Of a stretch of DNA of 64,000 nt, positions 54,701 through 63,028 are shown piece by piece. Location of the stretch: positions 93,407-157,406 of the forward strand of contig NZ_QJHL01000008.1 of assembly GCF_003202405.1 (NCBI RefSeq). The letters run 5' to 3'. The stretch is from Flavobacterium hydrophilum. Its GTDB lineage: Bacteria > Bacteroidota > Bacteroidia > Flavobacteriales > Flavobacteriaceae. Within the stretch, counting starts at the first letter, position 1, and every line of letters starts with the position of its first letter. A program made the position numbers and the translations under genes. The notes under the pieces were generated by a model, which saw only the letters and a program-made list of their open reading frames with translations, made no database searches and had not been told where the DNA came from.

Positions 54701-57435
54701 TCAGCATCTTCTGTTTCTGTTGCTTCTGTTTCTGTTGAACCTGTTTCATGATCCAGACCTGTAATAGAACCGTATTGTCCTTCCGGGCTTACATCTCCCA
54801 ACAATGTTTCGAGATTGGCATTACAAGAGTTTACCGGCTGCTGACATAATTCATGACAACCTGCAAGCAGTTCTTTAAATTCTGTTTCGTAATGTATGGT
54901 GTAAATTCTTATTTCTTCTGTAGAGAAAGTGGTGTTCTGTATTTCTTCTAAATTTTGAATATTATCATTCACATATTTTCTTTCGGCAGCATCAATATAA
55001 TTTTTTCTGTTGTCTTTAATTCCAAGACTGCTTTGATCTGTGGGAAGTGTTGCTTTGTATGCGGCCCTTTGTGCTTCATCTGCTAAATTTGAACTTACAA
55101 GGGCTTCTTCACAGCTTATACAGGTAACATTACAGTCCGTTTCCTGAATAACAGTCTGAAATTGTGCAATAACAGGTTTGCATGCAGTACCATTTTTTAG
55201 CTGTGCAATATAATCATCCGCATATTGATTTAATACCTGTGTGTCTACCTGCAGGTTTTTGTTGAAATTATAGGTGCCAATATTAAGTAATTTATAATCG
55301 TTTTCACTTATTTTTTCTTTACCTTCAAAAATCTGATTGCTAAAATTAATAGAAGAAGGTGCATAAGATGAAATACTTGGAACCCCAATTTTTGTTGAGC
55401 GGACAGTTGACGCTGTTCCGTACAGCAATTCAGTTGCACAGTCATTTGTCATGCTTACAGACCAGTCATATACAAAAGGATAATATTTAGTATTTAAACA
55501 AGAATCTACATAACTTCCAATGGTTTTTGTAAGACCATATGTGAATTCAATAGGGTCTTGTTTTATAATGTTCACAGTAGTATTTAAGCGTACGCCATCT
55601 TCTGTAACATTATTATTTCCTGAAGCATATTTATCATTGTTGATTAGGAGACTTTTTGTGGTCAGTTGATGTAAACGGATATCGGTTTCATCATCCAAAG
55701 AAATCAAATTACCTTTTTTATCTCCGGCAAGGGCAGTAGCTATGGTTCTGCCCTGAGGGTCTAAATAGCTTACGCTGGCCTGACCATTTGGGTCAACGAC
55801 AATATTTTTTTTGTATAAAGAAGCATCACCAACTTTATAACCAAAAAGTCTGTTTAATTCAGGCTGAAAAGGACGTCCATAGAAATAGGTCATTTCATGG
55901 CCGGATCCAATCTGATGTTCTTTTCCGACTCCTCCTTTTCGTTTAACACGCCCGGTATTGTCAGGCGTATATTCGATTTGGGAGAACGGAAGCAAATCAG
56001 CTTTTGGAACTAAATCCTGATAATTGTCTGAAATATCATTTTTTTCAGAATAATATTTACTGGCACCGCTTGTATTTGACATTACCGGGGCAGGAGCAGG
56101 GGCGCAATTATTGTTATTTGCTTTTTCCTCCCAGTCAAAATCGTTGTGTGTATAAATAGAAGTACCGGTACTGTTTTTATTCAGATTCGGATAAAAATGC
56201 ACTCCTGAAGATTCTACAGGAACAGGTAAAACCTCTATAGCCGGTCTTCCCTGGGTGTCATAAATAACTTCTCCGATAACGGCTTTGTTGTTTGAATTTA
56301 TTTTGGTTACCGTCTGACGGTTTCTCAGCGAACCATCAAAATAGCTTACGACTTCTTTTTTCTTTCCGTCTTCAGCAAATGAAGATTGATACTGCCAGTT
56401 TTTCTTTCCGTCTTCGTGATTTTTATCAATTTCCAGAAAATGAGGCCATCCACTAACCTTTTTATGTGTTTCCTCAATTCCGGAGGTCCAGTTTCCATAA
56501 TAATTTTTTGAAACATCATCCAAAAATCTTCCAACAGGTCTTACTCTGTAAACAAGATATCCTTTTGAATAAATAAGAGGAATTCTATAACTGAGTTCTT
56601 TAGTCTGGATTCTGGTATTGTTATGTTTAAAATCCTGATCGGTTAACGGAATCACGTCAGCTGCCAGCTTAGTACCATCTTCTGCAAAATTGTCTATCCA
56701 GGTCCATTCTAGCTCATATTCTACAGCCGGTGCAACCGGATCTTTAGACCATTTTATCACAACTTCCTCTGCACCTTCGCTTATGCTATTTACTTTGGCT
56801 GGATATGTTGCGTTATATTTGATAAATTCATGGCTTAATGTAGAACTAAGCTGTGTACTGCTTAACTGCAGATTATAATAACGTTCTGTATTAAAATTTA
56901 ATTCGAGATAAGTTGATGGATTAGTAATTGTTGTAACGGCACCGGCTTCGTCATAATACGTTATAGCTTCTACTTCTACATCTGCTTTATGAACTCCCGG
57001 AAGTTTATAAACAGCATAATCGTCAAACTGTAATCCTTTGGTTTTATTGTTATATTTTATTTTTAAGGTAATACGTTCCGGATAAGAAAAGTTTTTATTA
57101 TCCTGACTTGCATCTTTATACGAGGTAACAACAACACCTGAATTGTCATAAGCTGTTATCTTTAATTTTATTTCGCACGAATAAATCCTTAAATACTCGG
57201 CTGTATTTGTTTTATTGTCAATAAACCCAAAATGAATGGATACATTCGGATTAACGGAGGTAAAGACATTTTGCTTTTTTATGTCTTCGAACTTTGGGTC
57301 TTTAACCACCAGCTTAGGCAGTGATGACAACTCATTCCCAACTTTTTTTTCACCGGGATATGTTTCCTGCTGAGCAAATGACAATAATGAAAAAAGGAAA
57401 AATGTAAACGCGATTATATATTTATTGATATACAT
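45733..57435 (-). CDS. Giant RHS/YD-repeat protein with TSP3 array and ADP-ribosyltransferase toxin tip
   Basis: ATG 57435 (MYINKYIIAFTFFLFSLLSFAQ) is preferred, giving a signal peptide, 3900 residues and a 10-base gap to the previous gene. Domains in order are: Ig/fibronectin-like strands (about 30-320); a DUF6443-type N-terminal RHS segment (SYFDGSLRNRQTVTKI, near 370); long Cys-containing regions with three related domains (about 1515-2060); YD repeats (from about 2290: YYYDQAGNLVQ, FAYDPLGRI, YYERDAQGN); calcium-binding TSP3 repeats (about 3258-3388); RHS core (about 3588-3675); and a tip (about 3775-3900). The tip has LYRGVS, SIWTSWTSD and GEAEW, matching the Arg, STS and ExE marks of R-S-E ADP-ribosyltransferases. 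No type IX sorting domain is seen. Confidence 0.85.
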   Translation of the reverse strand: MYINKYIIAFTFFLFSLLSFAQQETYPGEKKVGNELSSLPKLVVKDPKFEDIKKQNVFTSVNPNVSIHFGFIDNKTNTAEYLRIYSCEIKLKITAYDNSGVVVTSYKDASQDNKNFSYPERITLKIKYNNKTKGLQFDDYAVYKLPGVHKADVEVEAITYYDEAGAVTTITNPSTYLELNFNTERYYNLQLSSTQLSSTLSHEFIKYNATYPAKVNSISEGAEEVVIKWSKDPVAPAVEYELEWTWIDNFAEDGTKLAADVIPLTDQDFKHNNTRIQTKELSYRIPLIYSKGYLVYRVRPVGRFLDDVSKNYYGNWTSGIEETHKKVSGWPHFLEIDKNHEDGKKNWQYQSSFAEDGKKKEVVSYFDGSLRNRQTVTKINSNNKAVIGEVIYDTQGRPAIEVLPVPVESSGVHFYPNLNKNSTGTSIYTHNDFDWEEKANNNNCAPAPAPVMSNTSGASKYYSEKNDISDNYQDLVPKADLLPFSQIEYTPDNTGRVKRKGGVGKEHQIGSGHEMTYFYGRPFQPELNRLFGYKVGDASLYKKNIVVDPNGQASVSYLDPQGRTIATALAGDKKGNLISLDDETDIRLHQLTTKSLLINNDKYASGNNNVTEDGVRLNTTVNIIKQDPIEFTYGLTKTIGSYVDSCLNTKYYPFVYDWSVSMTNDCATELLYGTASTVRSTKIGVPSISSYAPSSINFSNQIFEGKEKISENDYKLLNIGTYNFNKNLQVDTQVLNQYADDYIAQLKNGTACKPVIAQFQTVIQETDCNVTCISCEEALVSSNLADEAQRAAYKATLPTDQSSLGIKDNRKNYIDAAERKYVNDNIQNLEEIQNTTFSTEEIRIYTIHYETEFKELLAGCHELCQQPVNSCNANLETLLGDVSPEGQYGSITGLDHETGSTETEATETEDAEIDRLSVFNENNQLLYGGYKNTTVTDEDTDTTTFVKISKFNWRYPYGGFYKDANGEPETIKIIKEEDGSYTPALRPLEDGTMPPTTDDPESDDEKDVLVAPHYLDHVADFIKEWQPRWANELLPYHPEYNYYLYNLAICNKKDANGTNSDGYDEALKDLEYFDTEKNTVVPNNNIFNTSGGKLAELLNIASPQDPYYSSANSNLGETTQEYDLRKDIMEEALTSNYDGMVYNNSLHMNMLQTAYYFAVFSNGIMSSNKLQDEINVTNAVLLTKINDLPNALKQRVWANFKSYYLALKEKTRTVFAHVYANKKLGNNDCIGNANSTDSYANLLKKYTGNFSRVTQLVHTSIGTPFVLPAGSDGILPSCSEETASYYAGKEKRFVPADYNYDSGLSDQEILAAAESQADANSYLETGKCPLASEMENFLKGLVDATIQPNGLLLNIPATSMPYLTSGIFNAQKKPEFDLATTTISPWLIGKPEGNDLTINFYPDQTANSQNSLASSITLKFASFIPGSGTYLDPCGASVAKPQWAQVKGFKNFHYIEYRASDKTFKFSILATIVRSPASACSIPEEVIIEGYTKAAVGECHFAGNNGIGETLALADNQCSKKELFSNALKDLMLDLQKTNTLTTTQDITNKDIFKTGYLKTYFGINTTDAVQWKYETVSGQRLFSIAVNDTLRMKINAGDVTISINNITDAFIGDLKADSKSNIFRIVTKNFNGARYRLDSKTWSITAGKNNALYFACCGVCGENDFDGDGYGDECGDPNYSPPATTVCQLKAQEEADYEENLKNALNSILSNFPNGTQLSSSNTQITNLISGSNLIQHFQALRNYRLDTSPGGYTTAVQLSRFNAYRGANSLGISFYNDDYKVDALIEISFPNTNQIVTIESIDIINNNSSIVRLKYTNSNNQTLIAEASLKNRIETSYLQGADAPSFCQFMANDYTPPKVASCSDSDFADDEITFENGLRDIINDFLLPGNNVLQTIGGVQVKTTIGRNVGTNYKYVSDNSEASNFLQNSKVRERYSNILIRKNKNFQAPVLFDEYSISHSNTHFNLKLNDYPYIGTNDDYCIGELTIGIISLINIKRINSIDIKLNPSSTITDIIEINYTNTDGNVIITEGQFWFNIFYNRKADGGWHAPGYNLCRFFTEGEPLTSSQRKSLTAKSATTLESTPPTCSQLCIPPTVTPVICGDKWNEFKTGMQNQVQDYVIPADLDGKFFCEANYGYISTDYLAYLAMFSVTTVESPFFISIDKFGSTNLRYGNPRTDDVITAYHSYIAGRSSNSTDETLSWNDYANTYVNSNDGFCAPAMMVPSFSLDIPVQEGVKTPCEIYKKAINDANIQQVSEAFYNEKREAFKQNYLKKALEGLDETLTQKSFDKEYQYTLYYYDQAGNLVQTVPPQGVDRLSAPDDQTIDNIRKNQPENEPNADNVKPAHKMQTQYRYNSLNQLVWQHTPDGRHQDKDENGQLEDKLGNQTTFAYDPLGRIIASQNSKQKTKGQFSYTRYDGLGRITEAGQLKTKGGIAIKINENGRLIYNSGIEVPSDAVTKSINYPYNIADETEQVTTTIYDSPVKDTQSWFTSYGSDNSHKRVTAVLYYDTHTSASPVSGYANGIFYDYDVHGNVKELVHHINNNPKLTSMNNAVKKVVYDYDLISGNVNKVTYQPNSPKDQFIHRYEYDADNRIKQVYTSKDNIIWEKEANYLYYDHGPLARVELGDKQVQGLDYVYTLQGWLKGVNSEKLGSAYDAGKDGLNVAQDAFGFALNYYKGDYKSRAGVSKDNAVFSFSKVQALELDTNNLFNGNIKEMVTSLTDHEQNIIPSQFNYYKYDQLNRIKEMTSKSITPAGVASNGYYSNYSYDKNGNLATLNRADRLNGNITPMDQLSYTYNPGNNQLRRVNDAVGNGVFVAPGGTANDTSLDIDNQTEDQNYVYDNIGQLTKDKQEGIDIDWRVDGKVKSVTKNNGTVISFEYDGLGNRIAKTMATPTKTTTTYYERDAQGNVLSTYEMVKEGNLTTYFLVEQDIYGSSRLGTESRKIQIAEDNSALSLKMKAITSKITASAETAAVTTETPAATTLAGLDINDPADSASWIEKPENTFNLFKSEREQTREIELTAHFKIGTGDGVVAAIHSTHIEKEDIWPRGPARSFLNSILLRVVKEGNGYKPMISLIKYRRIHHRSKEGGKRYYSYRSYRNIANYNIVSPIIPENEWDIKAKITRSENSEIYNVSITLNGNEYRTTYSTDKDFNYDGPENRKIRDGKSPKLKIVLPPNTIGKTTITFRPDQKSEYLPMIGEICDFGYTIDNGQEKEDILTNYFDLDEVPGTSETTSSTNQTMTLQGASFSQTYCGVRDDDKDADGVKDDIDNCPTVFNPGQEDDDDDGVGNVCDNCRIEANGLAQASLEDVGNQLDTDGDGIGDACDNCKRFANFEQTDTDVDENGKPHPDGIGDACDNCRTMYNPDQKDDNKNGIGDACEGLAQGTGKNSFATTPFTAYRFVGDKQYELSNHLGNVLSVISDRKLAGTINVPGLTTLNDFNFTGWANINADNNWSAANAAIVTTNTNKLVITAKGLGTGVVYSMLTTTGKKYTVSYDLELTTSPEIQVRASNFGVPFQQKTDKTSGRNSITFIATGVVTNIEWLKNREDGNLEEVFTLDNVNTAVESASNQVSVIAFSPDVRSYSDYYPFGMIVPSRHGKSEDYRYGFQGQEKDDEIKGGEGNSLNYTFRMHDPRVGRFFGRDPLESRYPFYSPYAFSGNRVIDSGELEGLEPAQKVVAESTEVVLQVVWKNPNVVTSTSSVTASSLATTLAQGIGLAAMLLTDTMSPNYGGRTNEIPFPPNFVPLNEIKPSSKPVSVPSSVIKEKFKDDKKNNEKITLYRGVSSDNLQQYNQAKMGVAIPKGLLPEFKGVAHSDMDDHAMGDNYSIWTSWTSDKNMALNFAKGPKGTSNGIILTKTFTIGKDIIPNISFTASLMGEAEWLAGVVTDAKPKEVTPKK
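46411..46671 (-). repeat. RHS-core repeat, right copy inside the large RHS gene
   Basis: This is the inverted partner of 42505-42765, encoding the core up to ELEGLE, directly before the ADP-ribosyltransferase tip. Both copies keep the same reading frame, so recombination within an identical run would make an in-frame fusion. Confidence 0.88.
47270..47660 (-). repeat. Thrombospondin type 3 repeat array within the RHS protein
   Basis: Four or five units of DxDxDGxxDxxDNC type are visible (DADGVKDDIDNCPTVFNPGQ, DGVGNVCDNC, DTDGDGIGDACDNC, DNKNGIGDACEG). Such units bind calcium and form stiff stalks outside the cell. They lie between the YD part and the RHS core. Confidence 0.85.
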
Positions 57436-57445
57436 ATATCTGATT

Positions 57446-58162
57446 TTATTTATTGGAAATGTTTCGTTGGTCAATAATTTCATAATTCTTTAATCGGGCT
57501 GTTGGTACGTATTTATTTTTGCTTAGGACATCGAAATAGGTTTTGTCTGCAAAAAGTGATGCATTAACTGCTTTTCGATTAAAGTTGAAATTACTCACTT
57601 CTAATCTTGGCAGATAGGATTTTGGTGACCGGTAATCTTTAGAAAAATTGACGGCGGTATTATAATAAAAAACTGATTTTTGTAAAAAATACTTTTTTGA
57701 TATCTGAACCACTATTTTAGAGTAGGGAAGATTTGAATATTTTTTTGGAGTTAGAATTATTTCCCAATATATTTTAAAATCTTTAAATGACTCTATTGTG
57801 CATAAATCCAGCAAGGGATTAATGTCAAAGTTTCCAAAATAACTTTGCAATGGATCTGATAGCAATATGGCTTTTTCGGAATGATTGATTTTCAGGTTTA
57901 TGCTTTTAGAATTCAGTATTTCTGTCTGATCTACTTTCATATAAATCTCGTTACGGGAATTTTTGCAAAAAAGCCCTTTGTAAGACTGCTCTATTTTTTT
58001 AGATTCCGCAGTTTTATATAAAGTATAATTTGAGTTATACTGCAGCGATTCAGCACTGCTGTATTGTTTTCCCATTCGCTGCAAAACTTCATTGACAGTC
58101 TGGGCATGCCCTACTACAGTGGTTGCCAGAAAGCTGATGATGAATAAGGATTTATATAGCAT
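57446..58162 (-). CDS. LolA-like periplasmic protein of the RHS operon
   Basis: The protein has 238 residues with a signal peptide ending VVGHAQ. TVNEVLQRMGKQYSSAESLQYNSNYTLYK resembles the start of outer-membrane lipoprotein-sorting (LolA/LolB-fold) proteins, followed by beta-strands such as GLFCKNSRNEIYMKVDQTEIL, IVVQISKKYFLQKSVFYYNT and LPRLEVSNFNF. The fold call is moderate. It lies between the LRR/VWA gene (4-base gap) and the RHS gene (10-base gap), so it is a fixed member of this operon. It could be a periplasmic chaperone for the giant neighbours. Confidence 0.6.
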   Translation of the reverse strand: MLYKSLFIISFLATTVVGHAQTVNEVLQRMGKQYSSAESLQYNSNYTLYKTAESKKIEQSYKGLFCKNSRNEIYMKVDQTEILNSKSINLKINHSEKAILLSDPLQSYFGNFDINPLLDLCTIESFKDFKIYWEIILTPKKYSNLPYSKIVVQISKKYFLQKSVFYYNTAVNFSKDYRSPKSYLPRLEVSNFNFNRKAVNASLFADKTYFDVLSKNKYVPTARLKNYEIIDQRNISNK

Positions 58163-58166
58163 AAAT

Positions 58167-61100
58167 TTAATTTTGTGTCGTATTAATAAAATTACCTGAA
58201 CGTGTTTCCTGAATTGTTTTGATTCCTTTGGCCGTTTCTTTTTTCACACGTACTAAACCGCCTTCGTTATCATACTCATAAAATGTAGAGTAGTTGTTTT
58301 CATCGAGTTCAGACATGAGCTTAAAGGTTTCAGGGTCATAAACAAATGTTTTAATGCTTCCTTCAAGCGGATGAATCCTGATATCATCAAAGTATGCCGC
58401 AATTCCGTTACTATTGTTTTGAAGTTCAATACTGATTGTTTTTGTAAACTTAGGAATCAGGAATTTGCCGGTAATTCTTTGCCATCCATCAATAATATCA
58501 CCACTTGCCATCAGTTTTTGTGTGCTGATTTTTTGAAGTTCGCTGGCTTCTGCATCACTATAAAAATGAATATTGACTGCTGCATTCTCATACGTTTTTA
58601 CTTGTACAGTAGATTCTTCTTTTACCCATACACTCAACATATATTCTTTTCCGGGAACAGGCTGAAAAGAAAGACAGTCAGAACAGTAATTTTTATCAGT
58701 AGGTTTTCCACACGAAAATCCGGACAGTTTTAGATTATCAGACAAGAATGCTAGATTTTCGGTAGTTGCCAGAGGATTAAACGTTTCATAACCATAAAAA
58801 TCGAAATCACGGAAATTTTTAATATCCTCCTGAGGGAATTCAGATACAGGATAATCCAATAAATATTTAAGTGATGTTCTAAGGTTGGGAACAACTTTGG
58901 AATCAATAACAGAAGTTGTAGTCTGACCATTATTTGGGTTTTGTGTAGTCGATGAAGCAGCTCCAAAGTTATCGGCATCAACGTAAAAACCATTTTCTAT
59001 TCCCAGTACATATAGATGTGGCTTATCTGTACTGGTATTAGTAGTACTTTTGGAATTATTAAATCCTGACATGGTTTCTTTTAATTGAGCAACATCAGCT
59101 GTCTGGCATCCATCTGTAATCATTATAACTACGCTAGGCTTCATTGTAGAGCTTAGGGCTACATCCAGACCACTTTTCCAGTAATCAGAGGAAGCACTTA
59201 CACGACGTTTGTCATTAACTAAACCGTAATTATCAATCCAGTCATTAAATTGTTTTAATATTCCCGGTTCATTAGTCACTCTTATTTGTTTTATATGATC
59301 TGTTCTGTTGTTGAAATCGTTGTCAGACATTCCTATCAGGGAAACGTAAACATTGGATTGCAGTTTATCGTTGTCGTTGGCTTGCTGCTGGATATAATTT
59401 CTAAGCTGTTTCTTTATTTTACCTGCTTCTGTAGTATCTATTGACCCCGATTCGTCTACTACGAATGCAATATGGGAAACACAATACAACGCTGAACAAA
59501 AATCGATATGGTTGACAACACTTTTAAAAGGGTCATTTAAACCGGTACGCAATTCTGTTTCGACAGTATCAGACTCATAATTGTCTAAGTTAAAATCAGC
59601 AACAGTATTGCCGGTTACAGCAATTTTAACATCATAGTTAGTGTGATCGTTAAACGAAAAGGCAACAAATCCCTGCTCTGTATCCCGTGTAAAATTATAA
59701 ATACCCGGGTATTGGTCTTTAATGTAAGGAGAAAGCGCAGTTAATTCATCGCAGTTGTATCCGTATGTAATATCTTCTGCAGGAAGACTTAGTAATTTAT
59801 TTACCAAAGTGGTGAAAATGCTCTTGATTACAGGAGAATTTCTATTTGATTTTGTACAGGAAATAAAAGGTTCACACGATTTAACAAGCACAGTTTTTTT
59901 AAATTCAAACTGGCACTCATTATTTTTATAAGCATTTAGGTATATAGTATAAGTTCCTGCTGTTGAAGGCGTGAATGTGTACAAGCCTGTTGTATTTGTG
60001 ATTGGGTTAAGATGTTGTGTATCTCCGGATTTAATAGTGTACCAACTGTAAGTAAGGTTCGAAGATCCTGTTTCAAAAGTTAAGTTTATGGGTTTGTTGA
60101 CACAAGTGGTTTCTATATCTTCAGGACAAAAATCAATATACCTTATGTCAGATGAACGACGGCAATCATTAGGTTCAAAAACAATGGCTGATTTATTGGA
60201 CATTCTTCCTCCATAATCAACCTTACATGAAGTTAAATAATCAGAAGACGTCTTATATTGTGTGATATCAATGTATATTTCATATTCTATATTTGAATAT
60301 AATTCTTCAGTTGTACCACCTTCATAATAGTAAATGCCGTTTGGAACTGAAATATTGATATCGAAATCTCTTTCAGGAGCAAAAGAAAATTTTATACCTG
60401 TAATTTGATTGTATTCATTTCGCGTAGTCGTATAATTATATATTTGATTTCCGGTACTATTGGTAATATATGGTTTCAATAAAACCAGTTCATTATTAGC
60501 CGAACTTTTATTGATTTGTTCATCTGTTTCTCCCAGAATGGAGCGGGCAACCAGTTTCTTAATCAAATCTGTTAAGAGGTTGCGGACTACGATTGATTTT
60601 GGGTTTTCATTAGTACAACTGTTTTGTATTAATGTTCCAACTGGTTTGGTATATTTTGTTTTACAGCCATCGCTAGTATCCGTTATCTCTAATTCAATTC
60701 TATGAAACCCTTCAGCTGTTATAGCAATAGGAAAAGTACTTTCGGTACCTGAATTTATTAATTGAGCATTCGGGCTAAATAAGCTCCACTTATAAGTATA
60801 GGTTTTTGCAGGATTTTGATAATACAGATAAAGTTCAGGAGTTATGGTCTCATTTAGAGTAACAAAAGCAGTACCACTGCCATAAAATTCAGGGATGGAT
60901 ATTCTTCCTAAACGTTCTTCTGTTGTTAAGGAACAAGGGTCAATAACTGTGATGCTTTTCTCAAACTTTCTCATACATCCGGTTGCATCAGTAACCTCTA
61001 AAACTATTTTATGGATTCCAGACGTAGAAAAATTTTGTAAAACCGTTGCAGAAGTTTTAGTGTCAATTAATGCATTATTTGCGTTATAAAATTTCCAGAT

Positions 61101-62960
61101 ATAAGTTAGGCTTGTTGCAGTAGTTTCAAGACTAAATGTTACATTGGTGTTTTGCATCGGGTTTTGTTCAGAAACTTTAAGTACCATATTAACAGGGGTA
61201 CAATTTGTTACTGCCAGATGTATCGGGTTTCTTTCTAATGTAAGGGTTCTGTACCACGGATCTAATTTAAGACTGATTTCAGGATGTGTTGCAACACAAT
61301 AATAATCTCCTTCATTAGACGAATCAAGATTGGATAGAACAAAATTACGTGAAGTGGCTCCTTCAATTAAAACGCCATTCGGAGATACACCCTTGTACCA
61401 TTGATAGGTTTCTTCAGGGGTAAATCTATTGTCTTCATACATGGTTAATGTAACAGAACCACCAACTGCACCTGTAATTGTTTTTTCTGAATCTATTTTA
61501 CCCTGATTTACAAAATAAAGAAACTGAAGGTTATTGGCATATGCGTTAAATTCATTAACAAAGTCTGCATAACGGAAATTATTACTTTCAAATCCTAAAA
61601 TAGACAACGAAGGAGAATTTGTAAAGTCTGGCATAGGACCAGAAAATTGATTTGCATTAAGTACCAGCCATCTTAAATTTGGTAAACTTGTAAGTACAGA
61701 CGGAATTCCTCCGGTTAACTTATTATCTGATAAAAAAAGATCCTGAAGCAGATTTAGTTGTCCTATTCCAACAGGAATTGTTCCAGTCAGGTTGTTATTT
61801 TCTAAAGAAAGTATATGTAATTGAGTTAAATTAGATATCTGTGGAGATATGTTTCCACTTAAATCATTATTCCCTAAAAAGAGATACTCCAAATTAGATA
61901 ATTGATATATTTCATTTGGAATCAGACCGGTTAAATTATTGTGGTTAAATCTTAAATCTGTAAGCTGAGTCAATCTGGAAACCTGAGATGAAATGCCTCC
62001 GGTCAATTCATTGATACCTAGATATAGCTCTTTTAGATGACTAAGATTATATATTTCCAGAGGAATATCTCCCGTTATATAGTAGTTTGAGGATAAATTT
62101 AGTCTTTCTAAAAGAGATAATTGACCAATTTGGTATGGAATTGTATTACTAAATCTGTTACTTGCCAGATCTAGTAACTTTAAAGAGGTTAATTGTCCAA
62201 TTTCTATCGGAATGCTTCCTGTTAATCCATTGTTTTGTAAGTTTAGTATTTGTAGGTTTTCTAATTGACCTATTTCATGAGGTATAGATCCTTCAAGAAG
62301 AATATTACCATTTAAATTCAGAATTTCTAAATTGTTTAAGGTACACAATCCCTGTGGTATTTCTCCTGATAAGTTACTCTCTCTTATTTCAAGGCTTTTT
62401 AATTGGGTTAATTGTCCTATTTCATTTGGTAATGATCCCGATAACCTAGCTCTCCAAAGATCTATGCCAATTACGTGCCCATTTTCTACTCTAACGCCAT
62501 ACCATCCTGCTACGTCAGAATCGGGATCATTAATTTCCCAGGCTATCCCGTGATTTGGTAGTTGAAGAATCCAGTTAGGTCCATTGGTATTATTATAGAT
62601 AGCGATAAGTGCTTCTCTTTCTGATTGCGGTACACTTGCAGCTGTTGTCACTGCTGCAGTTTTTGCAGTGGAACGGCTTACCGTTTTTTTAGAATTCCAC
62701 TCAGATTTTATTTTTTTTACAAGAAGTTCTTGACTTGCTCTTGATTTAATAAACTGATCTGTAAGCTGCTTACGGGCAAAAGCAATTTGTTGTTGTAAAT
62801 TTTCCTCTTTTACACCATGTCTTTTTAGTGATGCAGTAATCCTTACCAGGTCAAAACCAATAGTTTTATCGTCATAGTTCTGAGCAAAAGAAGCTAATGA
62901 TAATAACATCATACTTAAGGTAGTAATCCAGTATTTTTTTATTTTAAAAATGTTTGTCAT
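58167..62960 (-). CDS. LRR / Ig / PKD / VWA surface protein with C-terminal YD-like tail
   Basis: This 1597-residue protein has a signal peptide ending LASFAQ. An N-terminal helical part (27-110) is followed by plant-type leucine-rich repeats (about 112-470: LTQLKSLEIRESNLSGEIP, then LxxLxxLxLxxNxLxGxIP units). An Ig-like domain (about 490-575, YQWYKG, EGDYYCVATH) precedes PKD-like domains (585-782, 953-1030). Two copies of a Cys-bounded domain lie at 782-945 and 1033-1152. A VWA domain has the MIDAS motif DESGS (about 1158-1373), followed by a carbohydrate-binding-like sandwich (1420-1530). The tail reads FKLMSELDENNYSTFYEYDNEGGL, as in YD/RHS proteins. It probably acts in adhesion. No type IX sorting domain is seen. 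Confidence 0.85.
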   Translation of the reverse strand: MTNIFKIKKYWITTLSMMLLSLASFAQNYDDKTIGFDLVRITASLKRHGVKEENLQQQIAFARKQLTDQFIKSRASQELLVKKIKSEWNSKKTVSRSTAKTAAVTTAASVPQSEREALIAIYNNTNGPNWILQLPNHGIAWEINDPDSDVAGWYGVRVENGHVIGIDLWRARLSGSLPNEIGQLTQLKSLEIRESNLSGEIPQGLCTLNNLEILNLNGNILLEGSIPHEIGQLENLQILNLQNNGLTGSIPIEIGQLTSLKLLDLASNRFSNTIPYQIGQLSLLERLNLSSNYYITGDIPLEIYNLSHLKELYLGINELTGGISSQVSRLTQLTDLRFNHNNLTGLIPNEIYQLSNLEYLFLGNNDLSGNISPQISNLTQLHILSLENNNLTGTIPVGIGQLNLLQDLFLSDNKLTGGIPSVLTSLPNLRWLVLNANQFSGPMPDFTNSPSLSILGFESNNFRYADFVNEFNAYANNLQFLYFVNQGKIDSEKTITGAVGGSVTLTMYEDNRFTPEETYQWYKGVSPNGVLIEGATSRNFVLSNLDSSNEGDYYCVATHPEISLKLDPWYRTLTLERNPIHLAVTNCTPVNMVLKVSEQNPMQNTNVTFSLETTATSLTYIWKFYNANNALIDTKTSATVLQNFSTSGIHKIVLEVTDATGCMRKFEKSITVIDPCSLTTEERLGRISIPEFYGSGTAFVTLNETITPELYLYYQNPAKTYTYKWSLFSPNAQLINSGTESTFPIAITAEGFHRIELEITDTSDGCKTKYTKPVGTLIQNSCTNENPKSIVVRNLLTDLIKKLVARSILGETDEQINKSSANNELVLLKPYITNSTGNQIYNYTTTRNEYNQITGIKFSFAPERDFDINISVPNGIYYYEGGTTEELYSNIEYEIYIDITQYKTSSDYLTSCKVDYGGRMSNKSAIVFEPNDCRRSSDIRYIDFCPEDIETTCVNKPINLTFETGSSNLTYSWYTIKSGDTQHLNPITNTTGLYTFTPSTAGTYTIYLNAYKNNECQFEFKKTVLVKSCEPFISCTKSNRNSPVIKSIFTTLVNKLLSLPAEDITYGYNCDELTALSPYIKDQYPGIYNFTRDTEQGFVAFSFNDHTNYDVKIAVTGNTVADFNLDNYESDTVETELRTGLNDPFKSVVNHIDFCSALYCVSHIAFVVDESGSIDTTEAGKIKKQLRNYIQQQANDNDKLQSNVYVSLIGMSDNDFNNRTDHIKQIRVTNEPGILKQFNDWIDNYGLVNDKRRVSASSDYWKSGLDVALSSTMKPSVVIMITDGCQTADVAQLKETMSGFNNSKSTTNTSTDKPHLYVLGIENGFYVDADNFGAASSTTQNPNNGQTTTSVIDSKVVPNLRTSLKYLLDYPVSEFPQEDIKNFRDFDFYGYETFNPLATTENLAFLSDNLKLSGFSCGKPTDKNYCSDCLSFQPVPGKEYMLSVWVKEESTVQVKTYENAAVNIHFYSDAEASELQKISTQKLMASGDIIDGWQRITGKFLIPKFTKTISIELQNNSNGIAAYFDDIRIHPLEGSIKTFVYDPETFKLMSELDENNYSTFYEYDNEGGLVRVKKETAKGIKTIQETRSGNFINTTQN

Positions 62961-63028
62961 AATTTTTTAATTAAGATTCTTTGCTTTATCAACAAATTCA
63001 TCTATTCATTTTTATTTTCTTCTTTTTT

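Noticed and set aside
57436..57483. Upstream start of the RHS gene at 57483
   Set aside because: It would overlap the LolA-like gene by 38 bases and place 16 residues before a complete signal peptide. ATG 57435 is better.
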